Below, one piece after another: positions 23,156 to 34,258 of a stretch of DNA of 64,000 nucleotides. Under the pieces are notes generated by a model. It searched no databases, was not told the origin of the DNA, and saw nothing but the letters and a program-made list of their open reading frames with translations. The translations under genes were made by a program, and so were the position numbers. The stretch is from assembly GCA_963580455.1 (NCBI GenBank), contig OY756960.1, forward strand, positions 3,782,001 to 3,846,000, read 5' to 3'. Each line of letters opens with the position of its first letter. Positions within the stretch are counted from its first letter, which is position 1. Source of the DNA: Euonymus europaeus (taxonomy: Eukaryota > Streptophyta > Magnoliopsida > Celastrales > Celastraceae).

Positions 23156-26100
23156 TCACTTACAGGAAAAGTTGACGGGTCTTGACAATGCACGTTTGAT
23201 TGGTTCTTGGAAATACTGAAGAGAGATAAAAATTGCTTCCTGCTTGCAAACATACATGTTAGAAAATAGTAGCTTACTACTTACTAGGGGGCAATGGACC
23301 AATTAAATTCGAACAAAGAAGTACCTCTGTTCTTATAGTTCGACTCCCTTGATTGGGGCAAGTGTTCACATATGAATTAAATACCTCCCGCGCATTCTTA
23401 CCCTGGAAAAGACATGACTCGGCTCAATCATTAACTAACAAGCTACACCTCCAATATCTGTTGAACTTTAAAAATCAAAAGATGCACAACATTTGAAAAT
23501 TTAAGCAATTAATAGAGAGTTCCCAATTGAAGATAAGTTAAATGAGATAATATTTAAGGTATGAATAACAACAATTGAAGATAAGTTAGTGAGAAAACCA
23601 TATAAGTTTGTGTGGACATGTCAAACGTATTGAGCAGTGCGGCAGTAAGGACAAGTGAGAGAAACCTATTTAAGTAGTCTAGGAAAGCAGGATTTCTCTC
23701 AAAGGCAGACAGGGCAATCAAAGCCCCATATCCACAGAGTTATCCACTTTTTGTTAGAGCCAAAGGAAGCAAAGAATATAGAATGGATCTGAGCTAGTCA
23801 TTTCCTCCACAGTAAGGAGATTCTATATAATAATAAATAAATAATAAGTATTTTGTCACCAATACAACACCTTTAAGCTATGGTCCTCTTCAATGCTCTC
23901 TTCCAACCCAGCAAGACCACCAAAAGCGATCAGTAGATGCCTAACAAGTCAAAATAAAATAAAACGACTGAACAGGTACAATGAAATTGTAGGATCATAA
24001 TTCATTATGAACTCATTATTCTGCCACTGTGGACCAACAATTAGCTTTAAATAGCTTGGGGATGAGAGACATGGAAAAGTGATGGTGCAAAGATAAATTT
24101 ATACACAAAAGTACTCACATAAAACGACATACCTGAAAGTTGGTAAACTAAACTCAGATGAACTACCAATGGATCCATGCTCAGATGTGCCAATTAAATT
24201 GTCATATCCACCCTGTGATGTACTAGATTTTGAAATAGGTCTTTGGAGGAAAGAAGAAACCCAGAAAGCCAGCAGGAAGATAAAATATTGTTGAAGTTCG
24301 AATACCTTATATGGACAAGCATTAAACACTGAACTGAGAGTAGGAGCATATCGGACTTTATAACCCCAATACATCCCTGCTTTCTCTCGAGGTTCAGAGG
24401 AAGGGACAACTTGGCGTGGCAAGTCTAGAAATAACAAGGAAAACTTCATTTAAAAATGACAATTATATCTTATACCCGTAATGCAGTGTTGTAACTGTAA
24501 TAGTAGAGAGTACCCTATAAGTACAGATGCCCATTAATGGATGTATCATACCAGTATGAGATGGAAAAGACAGTTCAATTTAGGATAAAAGAACCCTATT
24601 ATGCTATTACAGAAACAACTAAAGAAAAAATGATATATTTTTAACACTCATTATGTACATTTCTATCACATAACATTGTTGAGCAGCAACATGAGTGCAC
24701 CATCATTATTTTAAACAGATGCAACGAAAGTATTAATGACTAATAGATCAATCAAGAACCCATTTCATCTATAACTGTTCAACCAAAGTTCCAATAAATA
24801 TAAGACTAGTGGCCTAAAAATTAGCAGGAAAATCCAAATGAAAGGTAATTATAGGTGATAAAGGAATGCAAAAGAAAGTGGTTTCTAGATTAAATAATGA
24901 AAACAGAAATGGGGAAATAAATATATATATATATATATATATTTGGGGTAAAGGCTTTTACCGTGACAATGACAACCATCAAAGAAAAACTCAATGTTTA
25001 TTCAAACAAATGATAAAGATGACCCAAACCAACTTACCGACCATTGTGCATAAACTAAAAAGGAAGCTGTTAACCCTTGGTGTGCAGATATATTCCTAGT
25101 GAAACCATATTCCTAATCAGACAATTTAAGACCTTCAACTCGAGGAAACTAAAGAATTTTCCAATTCAGTTGAAAATGAACAATTACAAATCATCACATT
25201 TCAAGCAAGCCATTCACACAACAATTTTACCACCTAAATTTGGCAGAGCAGACTGGAAAACTGGAGTAATTAATTTTGCCAGAAATATTTTTTCTAAGAT
25301 GAGTACTTTTTTCCCCATTGGGTGTAAAACACAAAGGCGAATCTGGTCTTTTTTTTTTAATTAAAAATAGTCCTTGACAGTACCATGAACATGTTTGAGA
25401 ATTCATGAACAACTTGGGCAATATCCCAAACTACTACAATAGAATGTTACACCTATTTACCAAAATCCAAACTGCGGTTAGTTCCCATAGCCACAGTCAC
25501 TCGTATTCCAGGTTCAAGCACTTGATTAATAACAACATTCTGCATAATGTCAGAACGCAGAACAAAATTAGACCGTCAGTATTGAATAGAGAAAAAACGA
25601 TGGCATTATGGGTCAAAACCATGTTGGAACAATGAAGTGTAAACTCTAATCATAACGCTTGGGCCCATCAGAGTTTTACAGCATATGGCCTTACCTTACT
25701 TAAGCCTACATCAACAAGCGTCCCGACAGAGTTTGGAGCTCTTTCTTTTAGTGCCACACCTGAAATTATCAAAGATTATTACAACGCCAATAACATTCCT
25801 ACTAATAAGATTAAGAACCATAAAAATGAAAACAAAACAAACAAAGAGAAATATGTTATGAACTAAACAGTACCGAAAAAGTTATCCAAACATGTAGCAA
25901 ATTTCACCATCAAATCCTTATTTCAAGAACATATTTTTTCAGTTTTTTAATTCCTTTTCATAGGTAAATCTTCAGAGTGCAATAATTATCTCAGTTGTGA
26001 AGGAAGAAAACTAGAAAATGTATCTTTTTTGCAATGAAATATCATATTTCCCAATCTAGGCATTGCAGATCTCTGCAACCAGGACATGTATTTTCATCCA

Positions 26101-27661
26101 AATAGCAGACTAAGACAGATGCCACAGACTACAAAGTTAGTGTCATGGAAATCCATGATATGAATTCTCAATTGAAAAGCTCGAAATTTGAAATAGAAAG
26201 TTAGCAACCTAGTACATCCAATCTTCATGAGAAGTATCAAAATGAGAATTGAAAGGTAAAAAATTTAAGTCTCACCTAATACATCTAATTTTCTCATGAG
26301 TAAAATAAAAAGGTAATTCATTGTCGCTGTTTGTTCCACGAGCTAAATCTAACTATAAACTTCCAGAGAAAAAAATTATCTGAATTCACTCTGGCTTGTG
26401 CACATAAATGTGCAGGTTTTCATTGGTAAGATACTTTTATTGGAGCAGAGAGTTATTTCAAGAGAATTAAAGGCAAACATCTAGAAAGGGACATATGGTT
26501 AGCAAAATGTTTCTTTTGTCAAATGCTGCTAGAAAAAAGTTAAGATGTACAAGTCAAGTAATGCTGAGACTGATGTAGCACATCTACTAAAACACCTTTA
26601 AAAGTCCAAGAAAAATAGATGAGATACATACCATCTCGATACTGAGCCCATTCATGCTTGCGAAGATGGTGTGGAGCATCAAGAGGCGGCAACATACCCT
26701 ATGAAAGTCATAAGTAAGGATATACACACCTCTCGCAAACAAATGTTGCAAAGCACAAGGTTAAGAAAGATTCTGGCATTCTGAATGAAACAAAATAAGA
26801 AGGGTGCACACCACATATCTCAAGTTATTATGCTTTGGGAAGAGAGCTTTTCGTAGATACTGTGGTGTCTCAAGATATTGTAATATCCTTACGAGAAAAG
26901 CAGCACCACTTTCATCGTCATCAGAATTATCACCAGTTGCAACACCAGAATCAGTCATCCCACTACTCTTATTGTCAAACACTACCACCTGTACAAAAAT
27001 TTCTCATACTCAGTCATGAAAACTACAAATTATTATTTAAAAAAACAACTCAGGCATCCAGAACTACAAAAGCAACTAAAACAAAATTTCAGACTAACGG
27101 ATCAATGATTAAAACCTATTTAAGAAGAAGTGAGGATCAACAGAGCTACTGACTTACTTTAACTACAACTAAGCATCGGTGAAGGTAAGCAAGATAAATA
27201 CCTCATCAATTCGGAAAATGGTAACGGCACGAGCTATCTGACCTGCCAACTGAAAACGAAGACTCAACGATACAGAAACACGTAATTTAACACGCACAAA
27301 AAATTAAAACAAAAATTCAGAGCGAAAGCAAATGGAAAGTGAAGCAGAAATATTAATAAACGCAAAATTTGAAACAGTTAGATTATTTTTTTCCCGATTA
27401 TTTCCTAGCAGCCAAATAGCGCGCTGTATGAATAGAAAGAAACAGGTGATGTACCCGAGTAGCGAGTTCGAGGGACTGCGCGTTGTCGATGATGGAACCG
27501 GGCACGGCTACGCTGACGGTAGGTTTCTCCAGCTGGATTTCGCTGTTCACTTGTTCAATCTTTTTATTTTTCTTCTTATGCTTCTTACGAGAATCGCCAT
27601 TAGCGACCTCCAAATCTGGCTCCACTTCTACTTCTAGTTCGGCTCTGTTTTTCTTTCCCAT
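23156..27661 (-). CDS. SPOUT-domain methyltransferase (SPOUT1/C9orf114 family), 11 exons
   Basis: Exons on the minus strand: 27455-27661, 27202-27249, 26812-26988, 26632-26698, 25695-25759, 25461-25539, 24306-24424, 24133-24212, 23871-23940, 23325-23402 and 23156-23239; all junctions keep frame and give 357 residues. The start is ATG at 27661 (MGKKNRAELEVEVEP). The N-terminus is basic and Lys-rich, followed by TVSVAVPGSIIDNAQSLELA, which opens the SPOUT fold. Later come GMLPPLDAPHHLRKHEWAQY, EKAGMYWGYKVRYA, GYDNLIGTSEHG (SAM-binding knot region), HLLIAFGGLAGLEE and CPNQGSRTIRTEEAIFISLQ. The human relative (CENP-32) is a putative RNA methyltransferase linked to kinetochores; the Arabidopsis relative is At5g19300. 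The plant substrate is not known to me. All introns are GT-AG. A LINE scrap sits between the ninth and tenth exons. Confidence 0.93.
23564..23730 (+). mobile_element. LINE scrap in SPOUT gene intron
   Basis: CAATTGAAGATAAGTTAGTGAGAAAACC and the following GCGGCAGTAAGGA match, with gaps, the LINE fragment at 62788-62880 in this window. The plus-strand frame resembles the APIEDKxRENRLRWFGHV region near the end of plant LINE reverse transcriptases. It is antisense to the host gene and non-functional. Confidence 0.5.
24919..24942. repeat. AT dinucleotide microsatellite
   Basis: An uninterrupted AT run inside an intron of the SPOUT methyltransferase gene. Confidence 0.9.
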
Positions 27662-28750
27662 CTTTGCGGCCAATGGACTATGGTTCAGCCGTGAGCCGCT
27701 CAGGGTTTAGTCTGAAGATGTCTTGATGCGGCGCTTTGCAGGGTGAGCTCCGCCTCCGGTGAATTTTAAATTGGCTCGACTTTTGAGCCCCTTGTGTATA
27801 ATTTTTTTTTTTTGGGAGAAGTTTTGGTATGAGTAATATATTTCAGTGAAAGTATCAATTTTTTCCGTATTTTAATTCGTATTAAATTAATTCCTCAAAC
27901 TTTTATGGTAGCATTTATTACACCTTTGTTGTATTTTTCATCATTTTTTGATAACTTGGTACAAATTTTCGGTTAATTTGTATAATATTGAAATAAAATT
28001 ATAAATAAAAGTATAAAATTATAAATAAAAACTTCAGTAATATTATCTCTCTCACGCAACATCCATTAGGATCAAGTCAAATTTTTGTATTTCGGCCATC
28101 ATTTGTGTCACTGTAATCAACAAATCGAAGCTTAGATTTTCAAGAACAAAACCCAACCCACTCCAGATGGTTTCATTCATCGGAATCACTCTTAGAAGGC
28201 TGCAGTTATCAAAACTTTACGGCCTCAATCCGGCCAACTTTGACTACAAATATAGAAATAGAAACCATCATTGAGTTCACAATAGCGAGGGCTACCTAAC
28301 CCAATAATTTTCCATCCGCAACACGTACCATAAGCCTCCAATCCGGCTGACCTGTTTAGAGAGCCACATAAACATAAAATAATGGTTAATTGAACGAAGG
28401 GTGAACCCAATTGAAATTCAAGTCCATGGGATAAATTGATCCAAAATAAAGTTCAGGGACCAACTTAATACTTTCGAGAAAGTAGAGGGACCGTTTCAAT
28501 TCTTGTTCCCAATTTTTTTTTTACTAAAATTTGATTTGTGGACTTTGCAAAATAAAAATGCTCAGTATCCGATCCATGTGAAATTGTCATGAAATCGTGT
28601 ACATTCGTCAATATTTAGAAGGAAAAAAATAGCATTTGAAATAGTGAAAGAAAAAACACTGAAATTCATATAATTAATATTGTAAAATAGCAATAGAATT
28701 TTTTAAAAAAATTCAACAACAACCGACACTTGCCGCATTCTAGGCTCCAT

Positions 28751-29150
28751 TTGGTAGAGTCTTATAATGGGTAAAAATGAACTAATTTATAAGCTGTGAA
28801 AAATAAGTTAACTTATAAGTTCTCAAACAATGTTAGTTTATGATTTTCATAAAATTTATAACATTTTATTTTTTTTATTTTTTTGATAAGTTTTTTTTTC
28901 CTTTACTATAAATATTTACTATAGTTCAAAGTTTTTATAACGTTATAATAGAGGCAATTACTCAAAAGGATAATTTGACATAAACTTAATTTAATATAGA
29001 CACAAGTCAAAATTAATTATTACATATAATAATACTTAATAGAAGAAAAAAAATTAAAAAGCATGAAGAAATATGTATTCTAAAGTTTTTTACAGCTTAT
29101 AAATTAGTGATTGTGAAGCGTTTGATAGAACGTCTACGACTAGGTTCCAA
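28751..29150. mobile_element. probable MITE, about 400 bp
   Basis: A 24-base inverted pair, near-perfect, lies at about 28781-28804 (AACTAATTTATAAGCTGTG and on) and 29089-29112 (ACAGCTTATAAATTAGT). The outer ends, CTCCATTTGGTAGAGTC and AGCGTTTGATAGAACG, are loosely inverted like hAT-type MITE ends. CTAGG occurs just outside or at both ends, so the exact target duplication is unclear. Confidence 0.55.
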
Positions 29151-30218
29151 AATAGATTTTAATTTTATCAAACATGCTATATTATGCTGAACTTGAACCA
29201 CCACAAAATGATCATATTCTATCCACAAAGGACGAGTAAATGAAACTTTTGGACATCGAAAGAGTTAGCTCGTAAACATATTATACACATCAACCATCTA
29301 TCACACACAAAATAATTGAGCTCATTATCTCCAAGAGTCATGTTGAACCGCATTTCTAATATTACTCTATTGATGCATAAATGAAGCAATTATACAAACA
29401 CACCTTGGATATAAATGAACCTGCCATCATCTCTCTTTTTCTTCTTCTCCTCTGATAGATTGATAACACAATAGCTTGTAAACCTTCAACCCTCTAATAC
29501 ATATAAAAATATATTCTCATGCATTCCAACTTTTTAGAAAAAATAATTGACTTGAAAATTCTTTTAACTACTATAGCAAATAAAGACACTTTAGATCTAC
29601 AAATACCAACTAAAATAGTATTTTTAGAAAATACATGTACAGTATTAAATGAGACCTTAATTTTGGTTTGACATAAATTTTGCAGAATCTACTTCTAGTA
29701 GCTTTTCAATCCTTGCATGACGTGAACATATCTTAATGGAAAAAGGAAAAAAAAAAAAAGAGAAACCTGAATCCTTACTTTATTTGGAGAGATTGGATAA
29801 TTTGACCCCAATTTATTTTTAGGAGATTTTTTTTAGAAACTAAACTCTCTTTGACAGCAACTCATTTCCTATTCAAAAGAAAATTAAAAATAGTTGGGTG
29901 TGCTGAAAATAAGGCATATGTTTGTGATGATAATTAGTGTGATAGTGCACGTTTATTGAATTCAAGGTTCACATACTTTGGTATGAGTTTACTATGGTAT
30001 GAGTTTGAAAACAAATTATACAATAAATAAACTAATTATATTAGAAAAAAGGACTAGAATTCCAAGCAACAATTAGCAATAAAAGTGCGATTAACAGCAT
30101 ATCCACTATATAATAAATAGAAAATAATTTGTTCTAGACTTTAGAGAGCTATGAATAAGTACCTCAAACAATATGATGAAATGGTAATAGGTTTTAGAAT
30201 TGCTAAAACTTTTAGAAG

Positions 30219-30350
30219 CTGTTTGGTTATCCTGGTAATGTAATGGTAATTGTATTCGGATTACATCACAATGTTTGGTATCCACTAATTTAAAATTGTA
30301 GTGTAATCCAATTACTTGGTAATGAGATTCCTTACAAAATCAAGAAATCC
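30219..30350. mobile_element. possible MITE fragment
   Basis: GCTGTTTGGTTATCCTGG followed by repeated GGTAATGTAATGG and GTAATCCAATTAC words is typical of hAT-like plant MITE ends, and TTTGGTA recurs internally. The opposite terminus was not identified. Confidence 0.35.
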
Positions 30351-30448
30351 CAATACCATATAAAAGTTGGTATTGTGATTTCAAAATCAAATATTTGTTC
30401 ATCGGACAAATATATCCTCAAAAATTATAAATTATTTACATATTTGTA

Positions 30449-30535
30449 AGTCATCCCGAATCCCGGGATGACTCTGCCCCTTCCCGGACCCCTGGATGAT
30501 CTGGCACCTTCCCAAACCCTAGGATGACCCTGGAA
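30449..30535. repeat. GC-rich short tandem repeat, ~3 units
   Basis: Three successive units of about 32 bases with the pattern CC...CC..GGATGA (near 30460, 30485 and 30522), joined by CTGCCCCTTCCCG- and CTGGCACCTTCCCA-like spacers. The block stands out as GC-rich in very AT-rich DNA. Confidence 0.6.
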
Positions 30536-31112
30536 TGGATTAATATATTTTAAAACTTGTAAATTTAGGAGAGAAAGAGAGGAAATGCTTTATACTTTAT
30601 TATACGCTTATCTTTATATAAGATTAGTATAAAATAATCAAATTAATGGTTAAACTTCCTCGAGGTTCCAACTACTAATGATATAGATTTAAACATCTCA
30701 TAATTATCCTCCAAATACACCAATAATGTAAGCATCCACTAATAAATATCATAATAGTTGTCTACTTTTTACTAAAATCTCATATCTTTTTACTTTTACT
30801 AATTTCATGATAATTATTTTTTCAAAATCAAAATTCTTGACTTTTTAATATTTACAAATAATATGTAAGTTCTTTTAAGAGAACAAAATAGATTGACTAC
30901 AAACTGTAATTCACAATTCACTTTCCAACCAACATGATCAATAGACATTTTATCGCATTTTAGTCAAAGTCTGGACATTTATGCATCCAATACCAAAAAA
31001 GATAAGAGATTATTGTCAAAACTAAGCAGTTGTATTGTGCAACTTCAGTTCTCTAGCAAGAAACAGAAACTGGCATTGGTCTAATACCAAAGACTCGAGA
31101 GAAATTCAAGGC

Positions 31113-32940
31113 TTAAAACAATAAGAAAGAACTCACAAGTAAAAACACCAACTGGTATAACACAATAGTCATACTGATCAAACTAGCTGCATTGTATGTC
31201 ACAAAGCTTCCCTCAGCCGTGTTTGTGGTGAGAACCACAACTATCCAGTTACCTTCAGAACCAATGCCAATTCCTGTATACTTGGTATCATTTAGATTAT
31301 CCGAGTACAGAGACTGAGTGAAGTTGGATAGCACAAGACTTGCAGCCAGGTTGGGAACGCAAGCAGGCATCACATTACCATCCCTTGTATTGGAGACATT
31401 CAAATGGCATTTGGATAGAAGGGTTGGGTAGTTAGGAAGCTGAGGCTCGGTGCCCAGTACAGTGTTAGCGCCTGTTGTGTTTGTGCAAGGTTGATTCTTA
31501 AATTGGTCAGCTACTTCATCAGCAAGACACTCTGCATTGTCGTTCTTTGTTAGTACTGTCAAGTTGAGGGATATCCGGTAGGCGTTAATGCCTCGAAGAA
31601 GAGCATCATCTGCATCTTCATCTGCAAAATTCGAGAAGTAAATGAGTGTTAATTGTTTAGATATCCAGACAAACAAACACACGACCCAACAGAAAGAAAG
31701 AAAATGCTAACCGGCATTAGCCATTAGGTGAGCTCAATCATTCCTACGTATATTTGGCAACAATATGGGTTTGATTTAAACAGTCAACCACCTTGGGTTC
31801 TCAGATTTAGCCTCAGCTGTCTTGGACCCTTTTAAGAACAACCCTTTTTAAGGAAGACATCTTCAATTGAGTTTGGGCTGATGTAAGAAATTTCAGAAGT
31901 AACAGAAACAAATTCATCTCTAATCAAAGTTATTCATTATTACAGTTTGGTGAAAAATCAACCAATAATCAGGCTAAATTTAGAATTTATTGTAAGGCTC
32001 TAACAGACAAGTTAGCTTGATGGGTCTATCGTCATACCACGATATTAAATTGTTAAAGCCCGAGCTTTATTAGTCTCGGACTCTCAGCGAGTGTGGAGAA
32101 GTTATTTGAATGTCCTATACTGTTAAGCAAATCCCACATTACTTAGATGTGGGAGTAATCTGCAGCTCTATCAATACACTAGCACATTGTTGTCCATGAA
32201 CTCGACAACCAGGAGTTTCAAATTGTTATTCAGACAAGCAAAATTAGAAAGAAATATGAGACGACACACAGAGATAACATTGACTGGGGATTGACCCAGA
32301 AAGAATCTAGCATCATGAAACTTCTTGAATGAAATGGTTAGATGTGGTATCTGAAAAGCATGAGCCCTGGAGCAAAGATCATGGCTGGTAAAATTTCCAT
32401 TCAAAGCTCGGTTATTTCTACTCTTGGTACCAAGTTTTGGATTCCAAGTTCTAGCGCAATCTATCCCATATATGATTAGATCTATAGAAGAAATGGGTAT
32501 GAGGAAACATATCATGAATCTCAGATACTGTCATATGCATATAATTCTTTCATTAATAGAAGGATGGGTAATATCAATAATCATCAAATAAATGTTGCTA
32601 CCAAATCAATAAACCACACTATCATATTCAAACAAACAAACGATACCCAGATTTAGAAAAAAGAAGCTCAGTTGATAAACTAAGTCCCAAGAATAAAAAG
32701 TACCAGATGTACACTTCAACAAAGATGCTGAAGATGCAACGATACCAAGAGTAAAAGACAATAGAATGAAACCCAAAGCTCAAAAATATATGCGAGAGAA
32801 GTAAAATCTCGACAACCAGTTCAAAGGGAACAGGTGATTACACAAAGCTGAATCTTACCATCACATCTAACTAGATTGTTTGTGGAGAGAATGGAGAAGA
32901 GGAACAATGGAAGGAGAAGGGTGAGCTGCCAAGATGCCAT
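31113..32940 (-). CDS. GPI-anchored cell-surface protein (At5g19230/At3g06035 type), 2 exons
   Basis: Exons 32859-32940 and 31113-31621 give 196 residues. The start MASWQLTLLLPLFLFSIL is a signal peptide, likely cleaved after RC near residue 26. The mature part starts DEDADDALLRGINAYR and contains paired cysteines (AECLADEV, QPCTNTTG, SKCHLNVS, PACVPN) and several N-glycosylation sites (NLT, NTT, NVS, NFT, NDT). The C-terminus is hydrophobic (ISMTIVLYQLVFLLVSSFLL) after a short polar stretch ending TYNAAS, which fits a GPI-anchor signal. The family is known in Arabidopsis as uncharacterised GPI-anchored proteins; biochemical role unknown. A donor-like GTGAGT near the end (31133) could allow an alternative C-terminus, but the unspliced reading gives the expected tail. 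Confidence 0.9.
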
Positions 32941-32949
32941 TGTTGCAGT

Positions 32950-34250
32950 TGCTGCAGTTGATGTTGAAACAAAGCAATCGTTGGTCACGGGTCCTTAAAA
33001 AGGGAGAATGCAAGAGAGAAGTTGGGAAAGTCATAGCCTTCACTCTCATTTTCATTCAGAACGTCGTCGTTAATGCCAGCCGACACGCTTAGAAGTCACG
33101 CAGCACCTTACGAATAATCTTTGGCAACTACCTTGTTCGTTTGGACCAAGTTGGCAACTACCATATATGATAACCCATCACCAGCTTCGGCTATGAATTC
33201 CATTGGATTAATTAAGAAGCAGAAATTAAATTAATAGATCAAAATCAATTGGATGTCATACAAATGAGTTGGGAGAGATTCCAATATTTAGGTATAATTT
33301 TAGCTACAATTTCACCCAATAATCATGTTTAATCCCATTGTTTAATTTAGCGTTTAGAAATTAGGATTTAGTGTTTAGGATATAGAGAATAAAGAAACTT
33401 AAGTGAGATGGTGAAGTTGACTATGATAACCCTTGCAAATGCACGAGGTCACAAGTTTAACATTCATGCCTAGTTGTTTCGACGTTATTTCTTTGCATGA
33501 GAGCTCTTCTCACTTGGGGTTCGATATAGTCGCAAACCGTTTGTCTAGGTTGCGTGGACTATTTTTACAGGTCTGAATTTGAATCCAGCTCAGCTCTCCG
33601 GTGGGCACGTTGAGCCGAGAATTTTCCAACACCAAAAAAGTTAGGATTTAGGGTTTTTTTTTTCCTTTTCAAAATCCAATAGATCTGCATCCTGAAGAAC
33701 AAAATACTCAATAAAACTCTTTTGAACATGATTGAGCATAATATTGGGCAGAATTGTCGCAAAAATTGGAGCAAATAATTGTAGCCTCCTTCCCAAACAA
33801 ATTGAGCCGAGTTGGTTATTCCATTCAGTCTTTTAATCCACGATACACTTTATTTGCCATTGTGGATGAACCCATAGTTTTTGTAAGTTCTATGCTTAGT
33901 GTCTCAATGAACCCAAATACGACGGGTTTGAAGCGAAAGAGAAAAAAAAAAACAAAAAAACAAAAAAACTATGCTTTAATTAGCTATGAGAACAATTTTC
34001 CTTTTTTTTTTTGAGGTCAAAATGTGGATGAAGTTAGCTCCGACGTTTAGGTCGGATTGCGGATGGTATTGGTTTCGATGATGAGGCCGGGGTTGATGTG
34101 GGAGCGGATGATAAAAAACATGTATCCTAACGATTTTCCTCTTAAGACTAGAATATGACAAAAGCTTTAATCCCGGTCTGAACGAATCCGAATATGACAA
34201 AAACATTTGATTGTTAAATTCATGTCAGGAAACAACAGACATTTCTGATA
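32950..34250. other. intergenic DNA, SINE-like remnant possible
   Basis: No coding region is seen. Near 33405-33500 the phrase GATGGTGAAGTTGAC, then GCACGAGGTCACAAGTTTAA, resembles the pol III A and B boxes of tRNA-derived plant SINEs, and GTTCGATATAGTCGC follows at 33520. An (A/C)-rich run lies at 33945-33968. Low confidence for the SINE. Confidence 0.3.
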
Positions 34251-34258
34251 GATTAGAT

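Larger units (their letters stand above)
27700..31112. other. intergenic DNA with MITE remnants
   Basis: Separates the SPOUT gene promoter (telo-like AGGGTTTA at 27702-27709) from the 3' end of the GPI-anchored protein gene. No coding region is recognised; MITE candidates at 28751 and 30219 and a GC-rich minisatellite at 30449 are listed separately. Confidence 0.5.

Noticed and set aside
27332..27710. plus-strand frames over the SPOUT first exon
   Set aside because: Antisense shadows of the methyltransferase's lysine-rich exon; no similarity of their own.
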